Assembly: GCA_021773355.1 (NCBI GenBank)
Contig: JAJFKE010000050.1
Coordinates: 1 to 64,000 of the forward strand
DNA length: 64,000 nucleotides
Source of the DNA: Gammaproteobacteria bacterium
GTDB lineage: Bacteria; Pseudomonadota; Gammaproteobacteria; Pseudomonadales; Pseudohongiellaceae
Direction of reading: 5' to 3'
Shown here piece after piece: positions 52,556 through 62,471 of the stretch. Every line of letters starts with the position of its first letter. Position 1 is the stretch's first letter. Position numbers and translations under genes: made by a program. The notes beneath the pieces were generated by a model that worked only from the letters and a program-made list of their open reading frames with translations, did not search any database and was not told the origin of the DNA.

Positions 52556-54529
52556 TTAGGGCAGCGCATAAACAATGAGTTCAGGCGTCGGCTGTCCCGA
52601 AACGCTCAGTGCTATGTATTGTTTATCGTCGACTGAGAAGCTCATGGGCGCGGCGCTGGCATTGCCTGGAAGATCAATTGCCGCTAGCTCTTCTCCATTC
52701 AATTTATCTCTGGCTATTAACTTAGGTCCGTCACTTGTGTTCTGTGCATGAATCAAGAGTGTGGCTGTAACCAGCAACGGGTGCCGACCGCCACCGCCCA
52801 ACGGTGGCAATTTAATTCCCTGTAATGCTGGATTATTCTCTACTCTTGCAGCACCGTCACCGTTGGCAACCTGCCATAGAATCTCGCCAAGGTTCATGTC
52901 GATGGCGGTGATTGTCGAGTACGGAGGTTTTAGTATCGGTAATCCCTGCGGTCCGCGCACACCCTGATTAGTAACACGAGTGTAGTTGAAGTTAGATTCC
53001 CCAGGAGCGAGAGTTCCCATGAAGGGAACCGTTGGATTGTCTGCAGAGGGAATAAATAGAATCCCACTCTCGGGATCGATGCCGGCTCCTGGCCAATTCG
53101 CACCCCCACCCGCTCCTGGACGCAAGATCGTGCCCCTGTGCCCATCATCTCGCGGTAGGCTCGGCGGTGTAAACAACGGGCCGTAGGTATAGGTGTTCAG
53201 AATATTAATTGCTTCTGCTCTCAATTCTGGCGTGAAATCGATGAGATCGTCAATAGTCAAACCCTGCGGCGCAAAGGCCGGTGGCTTGGTCGGAAACGGT
53301 TGCGTTGCCGAAGCTCTTTCGCCGGGTATGGTAGAAGGGGGCACTTCTCTTTCTATTATTGGCCATACCGGTACACCAGTGGCCCTATCAAACACATAGG
53401 TAAATCCCTGTTTGGTGACCTGGGCAATGGCCTTAATCTCTCTTCCGTCTACGGTAATGTCCATCAGATTGGGTGCAGCCGGTGTGTCATAGTCCCAGAT
53501 ACCATGATGTATCATCTGGAAGTGCCAGACCCGCTGCCCGGTGCTTGCGTCCAGGGCAACCAGGCTTTGTGTGAACAGATTATCTCCGGGCCGATGACCA
53601 CCATAAAAATCATTAGTGGGTGCTTCCATCGGTAGATAGACATAGCCAAGTTCCAGATCGGCACTCATTTGCGTCCATACACCACCATTGCCTGTATAGC
53701 GCCAGGACTCTTCTCGCCAGGTTTCCACACCAAACTCACCCTGCTGGGGAATGCCGTGAAAGGTCCATCTCAGTTCACCCGTGGGAATGTCATATCCTCT
53801 TATCCAGGTAGGTGGCCGTTCCTTGAAATGGGGCCGGTTAGAGGTAATCTGTTGCACTATCAGCGTATTGCCGACAACCATCGGAGGTGAAACCGAGCCC
53901 ACAGCCTGGGCGCCCTGCCAATCGGGCACATCCCGTTCGGCACGGGGAATACCTACAGTCATGTCTATCCTGCCGCCGGCGAAGTTTTCATCCACCAGAC
54001 CCGAACTTGCATCCAATGAAATGATATAGCCGTCATTAGTGGCTAGCAGGATGCGTGTCTGGTCACCGTCACTCCAGTAGGCAACGCCGCGGTGATGAAA
54101 TCCCAGTGGGCTGATGGGTGCGCCGGAGAGATAGATCTCGGGATCGTGTGTCCAGAGCGTGGTACCGCTTGCAGCATCGATGGCTGCCACCTGGTTTAGC
54201 GCCGTTAGCATATAGAGCACACCATCGACCATCAATGGCGTTGCCTGCAAGCGCCCGAAACTGATGTCGGAACCGTTCTCTACCAATTGTTCCAGGTCGA
54301 GTTCAGCATCGATAGACTGCCAGCGCCAGGCGACTTCCAGGCTGCCGAAATTATTTTCGTCTATCTGGCTGAGGCTTGTGTATTTGGTGGAGCCTGCATC
54401 GGCGGCATAACTAGACCATTCTCCCTCGTTGTTACCGTTTTGTGCGAAAGCCAATATGGAGGTACAGAAAATCAGACCGCCCATGGAAACTGCAGAAATC
54501 CTATGACGATTGTGATATAAAATGTTCAT
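52556..54529 (-). CDS. PQQ-dependent quinoprotein dehydrogenase-like beta-propeller
   Basis: A 657-residue exported protein with a signal peptide (cleavage near AFAQN). Repeated strands of the type WAWRWQSIDAELD, ALDASTGQRVWHFQMIHHGIWDYD and AIDMNLGEILWQV are W-motifs of PQQ dehydrogenases (glucose and alcohol types). Its cofactor contacts cannot be proved here. It should oxidise a sugar or alcohol in the periplasm and pass electrons to the respiratory chain. It follows the amidohydrolase gene by 1 bp. Confidence 0.88.
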   Translation of the reverse strand: MNILYHNRHRISAVSMGGLIFCTSILAFAQNGNNEGEWSSYAADAGSTKYTSLSQIDENNFGSLEVAWRWQSIDAELDLEQLVENGSDISFGRLQATPLMVDGVLYMLTALNQVAAIDAASGTTLWTHDPEIYLSGAPISPLGFHHRGVAYWSDGDQTRILLATNDGYIISLDASSGLVDENFAGGRIDMTVGIPRAERDVPDWQGAQAVGSVSPPMVVGNTLIVQQITSNRPHFKERPPTWIRGYDIPTGELRWTFHGIPQQGEFGVETWREESWRYTGNGGVWTQMSADLELGYVYLPMEAPTNDFYGGHRPGDNLFTQSLVALDASTGQRVWHFQMIHHGIWDYDTPAAPNLMDITVDGREIKAIAQVTKQGFTYVFDRATGVPVWPIIEREVPPSTIPGERASATQPFPTKPPAFAPQGLTIDDLIDFTPELRAEAINILNTYTYGPLFTPPSLPRDDGHRGTILRPGAGGGANWPGAGIDPESGILFIPSADNPTVPFMGTLAPGESNFNYTRVTNQGVRGPQGLPILKPPYSTITAIDMNLGEILWQVANGDGAARVENNPALQGIKLPPLGGGGRHPLLVTATLLIHAQNTSDGPKLIARDKLNGEELAAIDLPGNASAAPMSFSVDDKQYIALSVSGQPTPELIVYALP

Positions 54530-54530
54530 T

Positions 54531-55907
54531 TTACTGGCTCCATTTCTGTTGTAGTCCTTCTCGATCTACTTTTATGCCGCGTAGATAGACCTCGTGGATC
54601 TGGCGGGTATTGCGAATATCCTGCAGGGGATTTGCATCGAGGATAACGAAGTCGGCTGCCTTGCCCGCTTGCAGGATGCCAACATTATCAAGCCCGAAGG
54701 CTTCAGCTGAACGCGAGGTCGACGCAATAATTGCCTCGGCGGGGCTCATCCCCATGCGTACGAATAATTCCAGTTCAACGTGATCGGCGTAACCGAAAAA
54801 ATCTCCTACGGCTCCGGCATCGGTACCGAGAATTATGTGATCTTTTAGTTTCAATAGATTATTGGCCATTCGGGCCGACCTTTCTTCGGCAGCAGCATTA
54901 CGAATCACCGGAGCCGGATTGTAATTGACATTCAGGGATTCAATAAGCGACGGGGGCACCTGGTCGAAGAAAAACGGATCACGAAAAGCAGGAATATAGT
55001 AAGGCTCTCTCTTTGTCACCATACCCAGTGTGGGAACGATGTAGACGTTATTTTCTTGCACCAATTCCAGGTACTCATCGTCCACCTCCACATCATAGGG
55101 CATATGGATGAATCGTCTATTGCCAAGATTAACCAGAGACTTGTGATCGGCCAGGGTAGTGGCATGGGCGATGATTCGCATATCGTAATTTAGCGCGGTC
55201 TCCAGCACTGCCTTATAGATTTCCGGTGCCAGTTTTAGCTGTGCACCGCGACGTTCGTCGCGGGCATCCACCCAGATTTTGGCGATTCTATATCCGCGTC
55301 CAGCTAGTTCTCTTACGGTTCTGACTGCCTGTTCAGGATCGGCAACGGGGTGTACTCCCCAGTAATCAGGATCGTCTGTAAAACGTGGGTTTGGCCCACC
55401 CCCCGGGGAACCCATACCTGGTGATAGGTGATAGCGCGCGCCGCCAATGTTCCCTCTCAACTGTTCCAGCTTTACCCGGGCTGCAACCTCTTCCTCGTCG
55501 CTGCCAGTGGATATAATCGTCCCCACGCCATAGTAGGCATGGCGGTAGAGGTGGTCGGTCAGGTTGTCCTCGGTAAAATATTGTGAACCCCAATCTCCGT
55601 AGGCCTCCCAGCCGAGGTGGGCATGGGTATTAACAAGGGCTGGGATAATCGTCTTGCCACTCAGATCATGGCTAACCGCGCCGTCCGGGATAGCAATGCG
55701 TGAGGCAGGACCAACAGCCAAAATTATGCCAGCGCGAACTAAAATAGATCCCTGTTCAATTACGGCGCCGTCACCCGTAATGATGCGCACGTTATTGAAT
55801 ATTTGTTCACCGGAGTCATTGCCGAAATTGTCAGGCGCTTGTGCCAGCGCCTGGCTCGTAAAAACCAGCAGACAGAGGACTAGAGGCGTGAACGACGATA
55901 AATTCAT
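54531..55907 (-). CDS. Exported amidohydrolase
   Basis: A 458-residue metal-dependent hydrolase of the imidazolonepropionase/dipeptidase-like amidohydrolase group, with a signal peptide (about 1-22). Metal ligands: HAH in LVNTHAHLGW, HAT in IIAHATT, and Asp in ILGTDAGAVGD. It would cleave C-N or related bonds in the periplasm. Its ATG is 1 bp from the quinoprotein start region, and it lies between two beta-propeller genes, so the three may process one substrate. Confidence 0.88.
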   Translation of the reverse strand: MNLSSFTPLVLCLLVFTSQALAQAPDNFGNDSGEQIFNNVRIITGDGAVIEQGSILVRAGIILAVGPASRIAIPDGAVSHDLSGKTIIPALVNTHAHLGWEAYGDWGSQYFTEDNLTDHLYRHAYYGVGTIISTGSDEEEVAARVKLEQLRGNIGGARYHLSPGMGSPGGGPNPRFTDDPDYWGVHPVADPEQAVRTVRELAGRGYRIAKIWVDARDERRGAQLKLAPEIYKAVLETALNYDMRIIAHATTLADHKSLVNLGNRRFIHMPYDVEVDDEYLELVQENNVYIVPTLGMVTKREPYYIPAFRDPFFFDQVPPSLIESLNVNYNPAPVIRNAAAEERSARMANNLLKLKDHIILGTDAGAVGDFFGYADHVELELFVRMGMSPAEAIIASTSRSAEAFGLDNVGILQAGKAADFVILDANPLQDIRNTRQIHEVYLRGIKVDREGLQQKWSQ

Positions 55908-56033
55908 GTTTTGTTACCACAACCGGTGTTGGTTCTAGTCGCGCTTGGGTTCACAGAATGAAAACAAAACTGATTTAATCGAGTCATAGGGAAAATCAGC
56001 ACTATTCTCTGACACCATTATTTACAGCAGTCA

Positions 56034-58277
56034 CTAGTTAGCAAGTGGATCAGGTCGAATCTGAAATTTTACCATCTTGCTGGTGGTGCCCTTGCCGCCT
56101 TCTGTGTGCCAGTTGAAATTGGTCCCGTAGTTCGCCCACACGCCGCGTCCTTTCCATCCGGCATCCGGATCATCGATGCGTCCGTCCAGCCCGCGCGAAT
56201 AAAAACCCAATGGATAAGGCACACGCATGAACACCCACTCCCCAGTTTCTGGATTGAGCGCCTGCAAGGAGTCCGACCCCGAACCGGTAGCGATTGGAAT
56301 ATTTTCACCGAGCCCTAGAGTGTTGAAATTGTCTACCCAGTTATAGTAGTGAAAGTCAGCTTTGACGTTGGTGCCTTTAAGAGTGGGACCTGGCACTTCA
56401 TGCAAGGTCCAACCTTCCTGACAGTGTTGTGAGCCTATAGTCGTGGGTCCGCTAAGCACATTACATTTGCTGCGATCGAAACTGGCGAGGTGACTGCTGC
56501 CAGAGAGCGCGGTCCAAACAATGCCATTGTTGTCGACATCTATTCCTCTGGGCCCAAAACCCTCATACTCGCCATCGATAACGGGTACCTCATACACTTC
56601 CGTTATACAGGTTTCCGGCGGATTATCACCGATATCCACGCGGTAGATACGACCGGGAAACTCAGTGCCCCCGCCCCAGGCAACATTATCAACCTGATTG
56701 ACAATGACACCGTAGCTGCCTGGGCTCATTCTGGTGTCGAGGCTCAGATCAACTTCGACGAGTTGTTCACCGCCACCGCCTTCGCCCACGCTGCGTAGAC
56801 TGCCGACTGGCTCATTCCAGGGCTTGGTGATGCGGCCATCGCCGTTAGTGTCGACCACCATGGGGCACCAGCCCTGGGATAATTGTTCATCGCCGGTGCG
56901 ATCAAACAGCCTGGTGTTTATCCAGCCCATGACATCGCCGCCGCCACTGAAGTACAGCGTGCGATCTTCATCGCCAGCAAATTGCAGGTGGTGTGTGCCG
57001 AAACAGGTATCGATCAAGCCGAATGATTCCGTAGCCGGATCATAATAGGATGCCTGTCGGTCGCTTCTTCTGGTCGGGTAATACTGCGCATACTTATTGG
57101 AGGACCCTTGCTGGCACCAGTCCGGCAAAATATTACCGCGAACTTTTGTAGTCATCCAGATTCGACCCAACTCATCGAACATGGGGTTGTGGGGATCTGC
57201 CGGTCCCTGCCACAGAGCTTCGTTGCCGTAGTAGGCAGAGGGGACTGGAAATTGCTGAGCGAATCGTGTCACTGCAGGATTATCCGCATTGTCTTTGACT
57301 GCTATTTCTATGGTGCGCACTTCGGCTGTTTCCGTATCAAGTTCCACCAAAGTCCCATGCCCACCATCGACTCCGTAGACCTTGCCGCTGGCGTTGAGCG
57401 TTGGGTCGCGTTTGTCGGTGGTAATCTCATCATGGATGTAGGAGGATTCGTTGCCCCAATCCCACAGGGTAAGCACCACGTTGCGTTCGATTCCACTAGG
57501 ACGCTCTGGTGCCGCAGGTGTTTCTCCAGCAGCAATGCGGTCGGTCCAGTCGGCGTACATTGCCATTCCACGTTCGCGTCCGAAGCGACCGGCAAAGCCA
57601 CTCATAAAAGCGCCCCGAATGCCCATGGCCGTTCTATAATGCCAAGCCTCGACGCTGGACTCGAAACCAAGATGGCTGAGGTGCTCTAAGCTGCGTGTTG
57701 CTTTATTTCCTAACTGGTGACAGAGCTGACAACCCTGCTTGGTCATATCGATCCATTGCGCCTGGCTGCGCATCTGTTCCGAGATACCATTGCCCTGATC
57801 TCCGGTGCCGGGAAACTCGCTGGCATCAGGTACTTCAAGCAGCGAGTACCAATAATTTGCGGGATAGACTTGCGCCGCCTGGGCTGCAGATTCTGCTACA
57901 AATGTCTTTAAGGTGACGTCGGCACCCGCACGCAGGTATAGCGGATCAGAATCAAGCAGACCGTAGCCTCGCACCCAGACCTTGTATAAGGCCTCGGGCA
58001 ATTCCGGTAACACAAAACGCCCCTCATTATCGGTGACCACGATCTTGATGAAGTGGGTCGGCAAGTCATCCGTCTCGGCTATAACCCACACCCCCGCTTC
58101 TTGCCCGTTGCTGCTGAGCACCATGCCCTCAATTATGCCATTACCTTGTTGCGGCTGAGCAGAGGCTGTCAGTGCGAGCGCCGTGATAGCAGTCAGGCTA
58201 AGAGCGTGGAAAAGCCGCCGAACAAACGCCACTATATGGGCGGGTTCTGTAGCTAGCAATCTTCCAATCAAGAACAT
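56034..58277 (-). CDS. Exported heme-containing beta-propeller protein (Vgb-like)
   Basis: About 747 residues from the chosen ATG, which has GAGGAG 7 nt upstream; the longer frame lacks this. After a signal helix, a carboxypeptidase-like regulatory domain (GIIEGMVLSSNGQEAGVWVIAE, about 45-130) is followed by a heme c site CQLCH (about 185) and a Vgb/NHL-type propeller with repeated GVDGGHGTLVELD and RGIDVDNNGIVWTALSGSSHLASFDRS. Virginiamycin-lyase-like propellers open ring structures. It leads the minus-strand set divergent from the VOC lipoprotein. Confidence 0.78.
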   Translation of the reverse strand: MFLIGRLLATEPAHIVAFVRRLFHALSLTAITALALTASAQPQQGNGIIEGMVLSSNGQEAGVWVIAETDDLPTHFIKIVVTDNEGRFVLPELPEALYKVWVRGYGLLDSDPLYLRAGADVTLKTFVAESAAQAAQVYPANYWYSLLEVPDASEFPGTGDQGNGISEQMRSQAQWIDMTKQGCQLCHQLGNKATRSLEHLSHLGFESSVEAWHYRTAMGIRGAFMSGFAGRFGRERGMAMYADWTDRIAAGETPAAPERPSGIERNVVLTLWDWGNESSYIHDEITTDKRDPTLNASGKVYGVDGGHGTLVELDTETAEVRTIEIAVKDNADNPAVTRFAQQFPVPSAYYGNEALWQGPADPHNPMFDELGRIWMTTKVRGNILPDWCQQGSSNKYAQYYPTRRSDRQASYYDPATESFGLIDTCFGTHHLQFAGDEDRTLYFSGGGDVMGWINTRLFDRTGDEQLSQGWCPMVVDTNGDGRITKPWNEPVGSLRSVGEGGGGEQLVEVDLSLDTRMSPGSYGVIVNQVDNVAWGGGTEFPGRIYRVDIGDNPPETCITEVYEVPVIDGEYEGFGPRGIDVDNNGIVWTALSGSSHLASFDRSKCNVLSGPTTIGSQHCQEGWTLHEVPGPTLKGTNVKADFHYYNWVDNFNTLGLGENIPIATGSGSDSLQALNPETGEWVFMRVPYPLGFYSRGLDGRIDDPDAGWKGRGVWANYGTNFNWHTEGGKGTTSKMVKFQIRPDPLAN

Positions 58278-58744
58278 GAGAGTCTCCTCGCGACCGGTTT
58301 TCATCAAGTTGTTACTAATTAACTTCAATAGATTCTCGTCCTGCGGCTTTTATCTGTGGCTATCGAATCCTTTTCCAAGCAGAACTATTGAGTCGACAGA
58401 AAGAGCAGAGGGCATTGCCGATAGTAGTCACCTCAACCCGGCCGCAAGCCAATCCTTTTTCACTAGAATGGCCTGCATCGACTAGCAATAGACTAGCAAA
58501 CACGATGGGCTAATTTGTAACATTATTATTAGCTACTGACTCTTTTATTTATCCCAGATTTTAAAATTACTCTGAAAACGACTATGCATTGGGCTGATGA
58601 ATGGATACATTTGTTAATGATTTCACCGTGCCCTAAGAAAGTATTCGACGCGTCTTGCAGCAGGCAATCTGACAGTTCCAGCAAGGCTAAGTATGCACAT
58701 TGTTCAGAGACTTTATCTAACTCCTATTGAAGAGAGCGTGAAAC
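58278..58744. other. Divergent promoter region
   Basis: About 470 bp between two divergent sets of exported redox proteins. No open frame with a ribosome-binding site is seen. It should contain both promoters. No clear palindrome or regulator site was recognised. Confidence 0.45.
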
Positions 58745-59917
58745 ATGGAAGCAGACATCGAACGGCTAATGATCGCATTCAAAAATCGGCAGCTAAGCCG
58801 GCGTGTCTTCATGGGCTCGCTGGCGGCATTGGCAATGACTGGATGCAGCGGTGATGACAGCAGCAACTCCACAGGCAGTTCGAACGATGGTCCAGGATTA
58901 GCAGCGCTTCCTGCTACAAGTCCGCCGATCCCCGTACAGACTATTAACCATATGACGCTCGCTGTGTCTGACCCGGCTGCGTCGCTGCGGTGGTATCAGG
59001 AACTGTTCGGTATGCCCATCGCGGCACGTCAGGGCGAAACAATCGTGCTTCAGGTTGGAGACGGTCCTCAGTTCATCGCGCTGGGCGGAACTGCGAGCGA
59101 CAGTCCACAAATTACCCACCTGTGTCTTGCGGTGGAAAATTTCAATGACGAGCGAGTCGTGCAGATTCTTGCCGAGCATGGCGTAGCCGCGACTGGCCAG
59201 TCCGGCCCCATGCAATCTCGTGTAAGAATGCGCGGTGAAGACTTCGGCGGTGCCCCCACTGGCACACCGGAACTCTACTTCGGCGATCCGGACGGAATAG
59301 TCGTGCAACTGCAGGATACGAGTTATTGCGGAGGAGCAGGCTTGCTGGGTGAAGACTGTCTGGCGACACCGGAGCCTGCCCCCAGCGCTGGCCTCCTTAA
59401 TTTACGTGAATTCAATCACTTCACGCTGTTCGTATCGGATCAGCCGCGTTCCATTGCCTTCTATCAGAGCCTGTTCGGCATGGACATCGATACTTACCAA
59501 GGTGCCTTGCCGGTGCTCAGGGTCGGGTCCGGAAAACAGTTCCTGGCACTGCCGGCTGTGCCTCCCTTGGCTGGCCGCATACACCATGCCTCTCTGGCCG
59601 TCGATGATTTTGATGTCGAGCGCATTTTCTCTCTACTAGAAGGCTATGGCTTGACCATACTGGGAGAGGCATCGAGTGCAGATGGTCCACTGCAAACATA
59701 CGTGACGATGCGCGGGCCAGACCGAGGCGGTGCCGCTGAAGGTACGCCGGAGTTCTATTTTACCGATCCGGACGGTATCCTGATCCAGCTTCAGGACCCA
59801 AGCTACTGTGGTGGCAACGGTTATCTTGGTGAACAGTGCGGCACGGTGGAGAACCCGACTGGAGCTAACAGCCAAGCCAGGCTGTCCAGCTTTAAAGACC
59901 AGTTGCCCAAAGTATAG
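58745..59917 (+). CDS. Double-VOC Tat lipoprotein
   Basis: A 390-residue exported protein. The N-terminus has a twin-arginine-type RRVFMGSLAALAMTGC with a lipobox ending at Cys, then a Ser/Asn-rich linker (GDDSSNSTGSSNDG). Two VOC domains follow (about 65-195 and 220-370); both begin INHMTLAVSDPAASLRWYQELFG or FNHFTLFVSDQPRSIAFYQSLFG and end ELYFGDPDGIVVQLQDTSYCGG or EFYFTDPDGILIQLQDPSYCGG. They should form one extradiol-dioxygenase-like or glyoxalase-like metal site. An exported folded VOC lipoprotein is unusual. Confidence 0.85.
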   Translation: MEADIERLMIAFKNRQLSRRVFMGSLAALAMTGCSGDDSSNSTGSSNDGPGLAALPATSPPIPVQTINHMTLAVSDPAASLRWYQELFGMPIAARQGETIVLQVGDGPQFIALGGTASDSPQITHLCLAVENFNDERVVQILAEHGVAATGQSGPMQSRVRMRGEDFGGAPTGTPELYFGDPDGIVVQLQDTSYCGGAGLLGEDCLATPEPAPSAGLLNLREFNHFTLFVSDQPRSIAFYQSLFGMDIDTYQGALPVLRVGSGKQFLALPAVPPLAGRIHHASLAVDDFDVERIFSLLEGYGLTILGEASSADGPLQTYVTMRGPDRGGAAEGTPEFYFTDPDGILIQLQDPSYCGGNGYLGEQCGTVENPTGANSQARLSSFKDQLPKV

Positions 59918-60005
59918 GAATAGGGAACTGCTTCAACTCAACTGTAGTTAGCTAAAATAGTTACTAACAAGAAAGTTTACTCGCGAGTTTCGACCGGAAC
60001 ATGAC

Positions 60006-62471
60006 ATGAAAAGAACATTTCTATTTAGCCTGTGTATGGCGGCGTCCGGCCTTCTCCTTGCGGCCGAGGCGACACAATCGGGGACTGGGGCAAGCTCCGC
60101 GAGCAATCGGGCATTGTTGGACCAATACTGCGTGATCTGTCACAACCAGGCAGTCGTCGGTTCTGTGGCTACACCCAACGAGGGTCTTCAGACCACACAA
60201 CTGCGCAATTTAGGACTGACCCTGGACACCGAAGACGTATCGAACCTGGCAGCAAACCCAGAGGTGTGGGAGAAGGTTGTGCGCAAACTTCGTGTAGGGG
60301 TAATGCCACCTCCAAACTATCCGCGTCCCGATAAGGATAGATACGACGGCTTCCGCACCTGGCTTGAGACCGAACTCGATCGTGTGGCGGCGGTGCAGGT
60401 CAATCCAGGACGGACTCAGGCCTTCCACCGACTCAATCAGACCGAATATAGGAACTCTGTGCGCGATCTCTTGGACCTCGACATCGAAGTCACGGAGCTG
60501 ATCCCGCCCGATGCGCCGGACCAACACGGCTTCGACAACAACGCCGAAGTGCTGGCGCTGTCGCCAGTGCTGGTGGAACGCTATGTCTCCGCGGCGCACA
60601 AGATTGCTGAACTGGCTGTGGGCGCGGCGCCGCGTGGGGCCTCTATCAAGACCTATAAAGTGCCGTTGAACTTGATCCAGGACGACCGGCAAAGCGAGGA
60701 GTTGCCCTTCGGCTCACGCGGTGGCACTGCCATTGAGCACATATTCCCTGTTGACGGGGAGTATAGGATTACCGTCAAACTACAGACCAACTACGTGGAC
60801 TTCGTGCGCGGATTCGATCAGCCCCACCAGATGGAGGTCAGTCTCGACGGCGAGCATCTCGACAGTTTCAGCTTCGGCGGCGATGCACCAGGTGTACCAG
60901 CTCCCTATAGCTACGCCGGCAATATTCGCGGCAGCGACGATTGGGAAGAGTTCATGATGAACTTTGCTGACCAGGGCTTCCAGCTCCTGGTGCCAGTGCA
61001 GGCCGGCCCGCGCGTCATTGCTGCCACATTTCCGCGCGAGATGTGGGAGACCGAGGGCATTCAGCAACCACGCCTGTTCGGTTATCACCTGGCGGTAACG
61101 GAGTTACCGGATGCCAATCCCGGTATTGGCAGTATCGAAATAGAGGGACCACTGACCATAGACGGGCCCGGCGATACACCCAGTCGAAGGCGAATTTTCA
61201 GCTGCCGCCCGGCAAACGTCGATGAGGAGCCCGCCTGCGCCCGCCAAATACTTGGCTCACTGGCGCGACGTGCCTATCGTCGTCCGGTGAACGCCAGCGA
61301 CATACAGGAACTGGTTGAGTTCTATAACGAGGGCCGGCGGGAAAACGGATTCGATGCAGGCATTCAATTCGCTCTGGAGCGTGTGCTTATTTCACCCGAC
61401 TTCCTGTTTCGGATCGAACAAGATCCTGTGGATGCAGAGGCGGGAAGCATGTATTCGATCACCGATACCGAGCTCGCCTCCCGACTGTCCTTCTTTCTTT
61501 GGAGTAGTCTGCCGGACGACAAGTTACTGGATTTGGTCGAAGATGGGGCCTTGCGTGAGCCCGGCGTGCTCGAGCAGCAGGTGGCGCGGATGATGGCCGA
61601 TCCACGTGCAGACGCCTTTATCGAGAACTTCGTCGGCCAGTGGCTGTACCTGCGCAATCTGGATGGAATCTACCCCGATCCGGCCGGATTTCCCGAGTTT
61701 GATGAGAACCTGCGCGAGGCTTTCCAGCAAGAAACAGAATTATTCATCGACGATCAGATTCGCTCCGACCAAAGCATGCTTGAGCTGCTAAGCGCCAACT
61801 ACAGCTTCGTCAACGAGCGCCTCGCGCGTCACTATAATATTCCCGGAATCTACGGCAGCCGCTACCGAAAGGTGACGCTAGACAGTGCCGAGCGTGGTGG
61901 GCTACTCGGCCACGGCAGCTTGATGATGGTGACCTCCTATCCGAATCGCACCTCACCGGTATTGCGGGGTAAATTCGTACTTGAGAATCTACTCGGCGGG
62001 CCACCTCCCGAGCCGCCACCGAATGTGCCAGCACTGGAGACTAGCAGCGATGGTAGAGTGCTCACGATGCGCGAGGCGATGGCCATGCATAGAGAGAATC
62101 CTGCCTGCCGCGTCTGTCATGCGGCCATGGATCCGATCGGATTCTCCCTAGAGAATTACGACGCTGTAGGCAAATGGCGCCAGCAGTTTGCCGGCCAGCC
62201 GATCGATGCCTCAGGGCTGCTTCCCGATGGCAACACATTTGACGGTCGCAATGGACTGCGCGACTTGTTGCTCGCCCGGCCTGACGATTTTGTCGGCACG
62301 GTGACCGAAAAGCTGCTGGCCTTCGCTCTCGGGCGAAGTCTCGAATACTACGATATGCCGTCGGTGCGTGCGATCGTGCGTGCCACAGCAGAAGACGACT
62401 ATCGCTGGTCGTCGGTGATTTTAGGCGTGATCGAAAGCGCGCCGTTTCAAATGCGGAGAACTGAGTTATGA
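60006..62471 (+). CDS. DUF1592-type cytochrome (PSD-like)
   Basis: An 821-residue exported protein with a signal peptide (about 1-20). Heme c motif CVICH at 42-46 (PSCyt1-like) is followed by DUF1587, DUF1595, DUF1592, DUF1588 and DUF1585 regions; landmarks are RLNQTEYRNSVRDLLDLD, RRAYRRPV, SRLSFFLWSSLPDDKLL, GSLMMVTSYPNRTSPVLRGKFVLENLLG and ALGRSLEYYD. CRVCH in ENPACRVCHAAMDPIGF is a second c-type heme site. Known mainly from planctomycetes, these have a probable redox role. Its stop overlaps the next ATG. Confidence 0.9.
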   Translation: MKRTFLFSLCMAASGLLLAAEATQSGTGASSASNRALLDQYCVICHNQAVVGSVATPNEGLQTTQLRNLGLTLDTEDVSNLAANPEVWEKVVRKLRVGVMPPPNYPRPDKDRYDGFRTWLETELDRVAAVQVNPGRTQAFHRLNQTEYRNSVRDLLDLDIEVTELIPPDAPDQHGFDNNAEVLALSPVLVERYVSAAHKIAELAVGAAPRGASIKTYKVPLNLIQDDRQSEELPFGSRGGTAIEHIFPVDGEYRITVKLQTNYVDFVRGFDQPHQMEVSLDGEHLDSFSFGGDAPGVPAPYSYAGNIRGSDDWEEFMMNFADQGFQLLVPVQAGPRVIAATFPREMWETEGIQQPRLFGYHLAVTELPDANPGIGSIEIEGPLTIDGPGDTPSRRRIFSCRPANVDEEPACARQILGSLARRAYRRPVNASDIQELVEFYNEGRRENGFDAGIQFALERVLISPDFLFRIEQDPVDAEAGSMYSITDTELASRLSFFLWSSLPDDKLLDLVEDGALREPGVLEQQVARMMADPRADAFIENFVGQWLYLRNLDGIYPDPAGFPEFDENLREAFQQETELFIDDQIRSDQSMLELLSANYSFVNERLARHYNIPGIYGSRYRKVTLDSAERGGLLGHGSLMMVTSYPNRTSPVLRGKFVLENLLGGPPPEPPPNVPALETSSDGRVLTMREAMAMHRENPACRVCHAAMDPIGFSLENYDAVGKWRQQFAGQPIDASGLLPDGNTFDGRNGLRDLLLARPDDFVGTVTEKLLAFALGRSLEYYDMPSVRAIVRATAEDDYRWSSVILGVIESAPFQMRRTEL

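Noticed and set aside
57108-57689. Plus-strand frame of 193 codons
   Set aside because: Antisense to the heme-propeller gene, with no ribosome-binding site.
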